64,000 bases of DNA from Seriola aureovittata (lineage: Eukaryota; Chordata; Actinopteri; Carangiformes; Carangidae), in NCBI RefSeq assembly GCF_021018895.1, contig NC_079378.1, positions 11,980,501 through 12,044,500 of the forward strand, in the 5' to 3' direction. This document shows positions 51,360 to 64,000 of this stretch, piece after piece. The position numbers and the translations under genes were made by a program. Positions within the stretch are counted from its first letter, which is position 1; each line of letters starts with the position of its first letter. Under the pieces are notes generated by a model. The model was not told where the DNA came from and made no database searches. It saw nothing but the letters and a program-made list of their open reading frames with translations.

Positions 51360-51545
51360 CTGATATGAGCAGGTATGGGTATCATTAAGATTTCAAAGGT
51401 ATTACTACTTTCATCGATATGACTTATCGGTCTGGTACTTTAACGGTACTCTTTTCGGTACTTTTTGTCATTTTGTAAGAGAAAAAAAGAAATTAAGACC
51501 AGATTTAACATTGCTTATTTTCGGTACCCATCCAGCCTGAAGAGC
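51360..51545. repeat. Decayed interspersed repeat (GGTACT-rich)
   Basis: GGTATGGGTATCATTAAGAT, CATCGATATGACTTATCGGT, CGGTACTCTTTTCGGTACTT and TTTTCGGTACCCATCCAGCC resemble a common fish DNA repeat built on TATCGGTACC phrases. Boundaries approximate. Confidence 0.5.
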
Positions 51546-54500
51546 ACTTACTTTACCTCTATTATCTGTTTAGTTTAAGATAGACTGACTGCAGGCTGTC
51601 AGGCAGAGCCGCACTTCCCACACACATAAATCTGACAAATGTCAGCAGCAGTTTATTGCAACCTTGCTGCCATGTGGCTAGGCCTAGAAGGAGATTTGTA
51701 TATCTGGGCTTTATTTTGGTTAGAGATTTCAGGCAGTAAAGTCTTGTTCAAAGGTTGCTTCTGTATTTTATCTCCTTCCAGAGTAATTGCTTTAGAAAAT
51801 TAGTTTGTCCACAGCCCAGGTTTAATTGGAATTAAACACAAATATATGGAATGGTGCACTGCTCTTGCTTTTAGACACACTGGGTCTATAAATGTCTGCC
51901 GAGGTAATCGCATTAGAAAAATGTGTATTTGTGCAAGCATATGCAAGCGTTGATATGTAGATGTGTATGCAAGTCCGTCTCTGCTGGCTGTAGGTTCCTG
52001 TGTGTGCATATCAGTTTGGATTAACCCATTCCACACAAGGTCAGTGCTAACATGTAATTAACTTCAGGACAGAGGACATCATCACCTAATTTTACTTCAT
52101 ACCTGTTAATGTCTAGCCATGTCTATTATGTGTGTGCTCTCTCAAGAGAGCCATGAAATATATTACCTGATAATGTGATATGAATTGCTCATTTCAGCCT
52201 CAGCCATGGACCAGGAAGTGAGTAAACGCATACAGAGTCTTCGTTCGGAGAATATGTGATAAATTAATTATACAAGATGCTCACATTTATTTCTGATGCC
52301 CCTTCCTTCTTGTAAATCTCTAATTAACATGGCTGATCCTTGTGTGTTGCTAAATTAAATCAGAGAAGATCTAAGGGATGATTCACACCCTGTTATTAAT
52401 AATAGGTTTCAATTAATTGAGTGCTCTTGAAGCATCAATCCTGCCTCAGTGGCAAGCACCTGTTTGAGTAATTAAGTATCTTGTGCTGTCAGAGGCACAG
52501 CTCCCCTACTGACTGCTTCCAAGATAAGGAGTAAATACTGTGTGCAGCACAGGTTGGATTACAGTCTTCTGAAAAAAAAAAAAAAATCGTACTGAGAAAT
52601 GCAGCCCTAACACAATCGATGCAGCTGAGAAAAAAAAATGCACAATGCAGCTTCAATCTAAATGGCGGAGTGTAGAGAGTAAATGTTCACATGTTAACAT
52701 ATTATGAGAAAACAGAAACAGCAGTCAGACACACAGCTATATTAACACACAACCACTGATTTAATCCAAACTTATGCAATTTGTGGTGGGGGTTTGTTTA
52801 AATGACGTCTCTTGCTAGCTAGCTACATTCGCCAATCACATACCAACTACGAGTAATCCCCTTCCTGAAAGAATTGAAACCAATAACAATGAAGACAACG
52901 GAAGAAACCAACTGTGAGTCTAGAGTGTCACTGACGCTGCTTGATATTGTATTACCAGTTGCAAACATGCAGTTGCATCACAAAACTCAACAGCGACACC
53001 AAAAGCGCCAGTACTGGTTTAACGAGGCGTCAGTAACATCACTGACAGGAACAATACACTTGAGGAGACTAAAGCTAACATTAGTAGCTTGCACTATAGC
53101 AAACTGGCCCCTAATTACTCCAGGCCAAAGGCAATTACTGAATACATTAGCTGCTCAGCTCAGAAGGACTGAGGGACAGAAACGAGAGTAAACAATACCC
53201 TACCCACTACCTGGAAACATTTCAGTGAAAAAAATCCTAGGTAAAAAGTTCAGTACAAATTTATAAGCATCGTGTAGTTTCCTCACAGCCCAGTAGCAAA
53301 TGCTTTTGAGGCCCAGTTCCAGTCAGCAGCCCGCAGGTTGGAAACCTCTGAAGAGTAAAAGTTTTCTATTGCCTTTGAGCTCTAGAATGGCTGTTCCGCA
53401 GGTTTACAGGCATATTCACATTCAGTATAATAACTTAATACATGAGTGAAAGAGATATTTGAGGTTAATGTCAGTACTCTTCTCTGCAGCTGTGAACCAT
53501 TTGGGGGAACAACGCAGTGGCCTGAATCACTGTCACAAAGCTCAGGAGACAGAAAGTGTCTCTTTGTGTTAGACAGATTATTGCAGGCTCGCTGGATGAC
53601 GGACTGGGATGTAACAGACGGACAGTCATATTAAGCTGGGTTGGTGCATGGGGGAAAGAGGGAGCACTCAATGCACTGACTGACTACAGAGAGCTCGCCT
53701 TCAGGGTGTCAGGAAAAGAAAAAGGGAAGGTGAGGGAAAGAGAACAATAAAGTTACGAAAGAAGAGGAAAAAGGAAGAGAAAAGCACTGTAAGCATGAAA
53801 GTACAGAGCTTGAAACACTGCGGGATAAGAGTAAAGAGTGAGTAAAGGGATGACAGAGGTAGAGACCTACAGGAGAGACTGAATGCACAGGAGAAAGAAA
53901 ATCAAAGGAAGAGAGATTCCTTAAGGCAGAGTTTTGAGTTTTAGTAGTACAAACATTTCTCGGAGGCAGAGCTGCTCTGAAGGCAGAAACATTCTCAATG
54001 GATGTAAGGAGAAATTCAGTTTTTCTGAATAAGTAATCTTCGACTGAATCCTGATTAAAAAGACACAGGAAGACAGGCCAGGAATAAATAAATGCAAAAA
54101 CAAGTTTTTGCCATTTGATCAGAGTTCTTACTTAACTGTTCAAGTTAGACTGTTAGCTAATTTGTGATCCAAGACACTGCCCAGCAAGGTTAACCTCTGT
54201 CTAATGAAACAAAGAGCACTGAGAGAGGAAGAGCTGAGACAGGATGGTTGGGAAGAGAGGAGAGAAGAAGAGAAAAGAGAACATGGACGAGCAGGATGGG
54301 GCCTCAGGGATGGAGAGTGAAGTGGATGAGTGAATAACTAGTGAGGACAGAAGGAGGGAGGAGTGGGGAAGAGAGGAGGATAAAGGAGAGGAGCAGGGGG
54401 AAAGGAGAGGAACGAGCTAGGTTGAGGCTCCAGGGACACATGAGTGAAGAGGCTGAGAGAGACACGGGTGTAGCTGCAGGGATGGTTGCTCCATTGCTCC

Positions 54501-54560
54501 GTTTGCACTAGAAAAGAAGGCAGTGATGGAAGTTACTCAGTCAGTTCTGGGGCCTAGACT

Positions 54561-54565
<5 letters not shown>
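51546..54565. other. No gene seen; purine-rich blocks at right
   Basis: 52250-52500 is rich in TAATTA-type homeodomain cores and could be a regulatory element, which is inference. 53700-53900 and 54210-54430 are A/G-biased on the plus strand. The frame 52874-53191 shows no domain. Confidence 0.4.
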
Positions 54566-54602
<37 letters not shown>

Positions 54603-54619
54603 GTGTGTGTGTGTGTGTG
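54566..54619. repeat. (GT)~27 microsatellite
   Basis: A GT run with one TT slip at 54601-54602. Confidence 0.95.
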
Positions 54620-60477
<5,858 letters not shown>

Positions 60478-63400
60478 TTGTCAGGGACATATAGTGTGTA
60501 TGATTTTCTTTTTTTTTCTACCCAGGGTCACTTTGCCTTGAGGTGATGCTTATATTTTTATTTTTTTATTTTTCCAGGCTCACACTCTACTTAAGCTCTG
60601 AACCAATTTAACACAGACTGGGGAATGCAGAGAGAAGCTTGACAGAGTCACTCAAATCCCCGTCTGCACTATATTGGGGGCATAGTGAGAGAAATGAGGG
60701 TGAAATACAGAGGAGAGAAAAGTGGACTATGGAGGGGGAGGGGGGTTGCAGGGGGAAGACAGATCTGCATGGAAGCAGAGAAAGAGCAATGTGTTTCTCT
60801 CTTGTATAAAAGGCAGTTTACTACCAAGCCTGGCAAACAGTAAATGCATTTCTTGATTGCCGTCTAAAATGCTAATGCATGGAGAGACGTTAATAATCTC
60901 ACTTGTGAGTAATTGGATCCCAGCTTTGACAAAAACACGTCCGATAAGCAAAGTTTTCAAAGTTGGGTCCAGAAGCACTGGCAGCCATATGTATTTTCGT
61001 TTTATGCAGCCATTAAACTGATGAAAGAATCGTGAAATGAAGGGGATGGACCAAATGAATTTGTCACCCTCTAATTTCTCAGTGTTTCAGAAGCATTTGC
61101 CAACAGCTTTTAAAAATTGGTGTTATGAACAGTAATAAAAGCAGACCGTGTAGATGAACAGCTCCAAAATTTATGCAGTACCACCTGTTAGCTCAACAAC
61201 AGACGAGACAGAACGCCACAATGGCTTCTCTCGAACACAGTCAACATTAGGGATCTGTTAATTACTTCAACAGCAGAGAGAAACAGGGAGCACATGTGTG
61301 CACATGTAAGAGACACAGGAAGAGAAACAAAGAAATTGAATTCCAAATGGCAGTGCACTTTCAATTTATTCACTCCTATCTCACATTTCAATTATCAATA
61401 AAGCCGTGCGTGCCAGGCTGGGCAACATGCGTCAAAAGCTAATCCACGAGGCCCATTGTGGTGCGGCGGGGTGCAGCTCATCACTGAAAAGGCAAAGTGA
61501 TAGCCAATGCCAATGTTCTGACAAGCATGTCAAAATCTCTTAGGCATGAGTAAACATTCTCTTTCAGAAGAGATTATTTTGTTTTTGTCATGACAGAAGT
61601 GGTGTGTCTTCATTTGTGTGAGTGAGTGTACTTCTGTGTGTGTAATTTGTTGTGCTTGTGTGTTTTGTATGTGTGCATAGACGAAGAAAAGGATGAGTAA
61701 GGATGAGTAGGCAATCTATGTTAGTGAGGCGAAGAATAAAAGAACAATAAGCAGAGTGTGCCAGAAGACTAGAGAAGAAAGTGACTGGATTATGAATGTG
61801 GATCAGAATAAGATAAAATAAAAGCTTCTGCAATTTCCATTATATAAAACACTAACAAATGCAGATGTCTATGAAACGTGTCCAGGCAATAAACCCTTCA
61901 AAATCTGCTGTATTGGTCAGAGAAGGATGCCGAATTTGTGAAAAGTGATACAAAAATGTAACTTATCTGTGACACCAACCAACTATTCTTCATGTGAAGA
62001 TTAATAAAGCAGACATGATTCCCAAGTATCTTTTTTTTTTAGAATTTCTAAAAGGTTCTGGTAATTAAGATACCACAACTGTGGAAAAAGGTACATCAGC
62101 CAAACACATCAAGATGCAACAAAATATTTTGCTGCATGATGTGCATTTGGACATTTATCAAGGTTACAGATCCTGAATGAATTATATTTAAACGTAAGAC
62201 AAACAAAATAACAGAAAATACTTAGTCAGTGGTCTGTATTTGTAATACAAATAAAAAAAACATCATTCAAACATCACTCAAAACTGCATTTGACTTGCAA
62301 CTGACACTATTTTAATATGCTCTGGCTTAACAGGACAAGAAAACAGATCCGGAGCTATAAGTAGATACAAATAGGAGAACTCACTGATTTACAGTCAGTC
62401 AGACTGCTCTCTCTCACAAACACTAACACTGAGGACCGACAACAGCCAATGTTGCTGGATGTACCACAGAAGCCACAGGCGATGGTCAGCTACAGACGCT
62501 CAATGACAGCCAGCTGTCGGCTCAGGGTCAAGGCCTTTATATCTAGACTACTACAAAAAATCGTATTACCTTTAGGGCTCCAATAAAGAAGTGTGCCCAG
62601 ATTTGACATAGTACAGCCATTACCACTGCCAACAAGTGAAGCAGCTTCACTAATTTATTTTCACATTAAGCTGGCCTCAAGGAATCCCAACCATCAGTAG
62701 ATTCATGTCAGGTCTACTGTGTTTCTGTATTTTTCGCAATCTCTTGTTGACTGTTGTCTCTTATTTGACCAAAATCCAATCCATCATCCTTGACCAACAA
62801 ATATGTCTATATTAACTGTTCCCCAGGTCCTAGGGAGGGTCTTTTTTGTTTTAATCTTATTTTGTTTGGTTTTGTGGGTGGGGTGCTATTGATGTTACGC
62901 CGTGTTCACTGGCTGTACATCATTGCGTATATATGTGTTATTTTTATTAAAGTAAAAAATAAAAACATTTAATTAAAAAAAAAATATATATATTATTTTC
63001 GCTAAGTAACGCCAGGGAAAGATATCTCTGGCGCACTATAGTGTGATAAATACAACACATGAAACAGAATTTTCTTTGCTTGTCTGTAGTGTGGGACTGT
63101 TTTGTATTCTGTCAAACCCAAACATTTGTCAAATTTTTTTTTGGCTTATAAAACTAAAACAGTACCACACGCCATTAATTACTAATGTATTCAATGTTAG
63201 GAGAGGCTTCAGAAAAGCATGATTCTACTCTTCATCATGCCTAAACATCACACCGGGTGTAGCCTGATTCAAAATGTCAGCTGTTGCCTTATCAGTGGCT
63301 GACAGGAAAGCAGCATACTTTTGGTGCAGTATCCTTGACGGTGTCCCACTACCAAAGCAGCGGGAGACACCAGTGGCCAAAGAGAGCTTTCAGTTTTCAG

Positions 63401-64000
63401 AGGGGAGACTGATGTTTATGAGGCAGGAGACCAGAGCTGGGCCAGGGGACATCTCTATCTGGGACAGGGCATCCATTTCATACAGCAAACGCTTCTACCA
63501 TAATGAATCTGTGGGGAGGAAATCAACTTAATGCGGTAAAACCCATGTGACTGTTGACGGGAGAAAATGAGGAGAAAGGTGTTGGGAGGAAAAAAAACAC
63601 CAAAAGAAAGATGGGATTAGTTGGACTGTTCGTTAATAAGCCCAGTGTAACAAATAAAAGGCTGTCAGGGGATGCCTGGAGGGTATTAGGTGTGTGTTTG
63701 TGTGTGTCGGTGTGTGTGAGTGGAAATGTCACACCTGGTAGCCTAAGCAGGCATTAATCCTTATTAACCTAACAGAGAGATGGATGACAACTTCTGGTCC
63801 AATGGTACGTTATGTGACTTGGACAACTTTACACCCTGCTGAAACAGTTGAGTTAAAAAGTGAGCATTTTTATAAAACATGTCATTGTGATGTAGAGCTG
63901 AATGGTGTCGTTTAATAGGGTGTAGCAGAACTAATAAAGGGTAATTTTACATTAATTGAGGAGTTCACTCAACTCATGCCAGTCATGTTCTGATCACACA
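60478..64000. other. No gene seen; G-rich patch and poly-A runs
   Basis: A G-rich patch lies at 60731-60755. The frame 63274-63531 (85 codons) sits in a more G/C-balanced patch but has no recognisable domain. A small hairpin (CGCCAG...CTGGCG) lies at 63010-63033. Confidence 0.4.

Noticed and set aside
62440..62530. Minus-strand reading ALTLSRQLAVIERL as a retrotransposon fragment
   Set aside because: Short, followed by a stop, and I could not tie it to a family with any certainty.
63274..63531. 85-codon plus-strand frame in a G/C-balanced patch
   Set aside because: It reads smoothly but matches no family I know; without homology or transcript evidence it is not annotated.

Overview
The window looks like non-coding-rich vertebrate DNA, most probably from a ray-finned (teleost) fish. 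It is AT-rich, full of long CA/GT microsatellites, and carries decayed Tc1-like, hAT-like, L2-type LINE and tRNA-derived SINE-like sequences of kinds common in teleosts. It has no bacterial-style gene packing: nearly all open frames over 60 codons are chance frames, several of them poly-Thr-His frames made by CA repeats.

Only two coding exons could be supported, both on the minus strand and belonging to one gene. The exon at 20410-20600 (191 nt) and the exon at 16381-16501 (121 nt) have good splice sites and compatible phases. Together they encode a pair of EF-hands of the type found in follistatin-like 4/5 (FSTL4/FSTL5, secreted Kazal + EF-hand + Ig proteins). The 3,908-bp intron between them ends in an unusual acceptor whose pyrimidine tract is a (TG)17 repeat abutting TTAG. 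The preceding Kazal exon and the following Ig exon were not found, so the flanking introns would run past both edges of the window (at least 43 kb upstream and 16 kb downstream), in line with the very large introns known for this family.

Layout: 1-16380, 3' intron with degenerate repeats and pyrimidine/purine-rich tracts; 16381-20600, the two exons and their intron; 20601-26572, intron with microsatellites and a non-LTR/SINE-like tail; 26573-27905, a Tc1-like transposon relic followed by a SINE-like relic; 28900-29390, a three-unit repeat with nuclear-receptor-like half-sites; 30580-32950, a dead L2-type LINE interrupted by a short hAT-like insertion; 34946-35800 and 39406-40266, a nearly identical ~0.86-kb direct duplication separated by 3.6 kb; 41960-42130, a SINE-like fragment; 46-61 kb, very long dinucleotide arrays with Z-DNA potential, a second Tc1 end and purine-rich blocks.

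No new multi-gene system was seen. The observations most worth following are the nearly identical duplication, the TG-repeat splice acceptor, and the nested hAT-in-LINE insertion.
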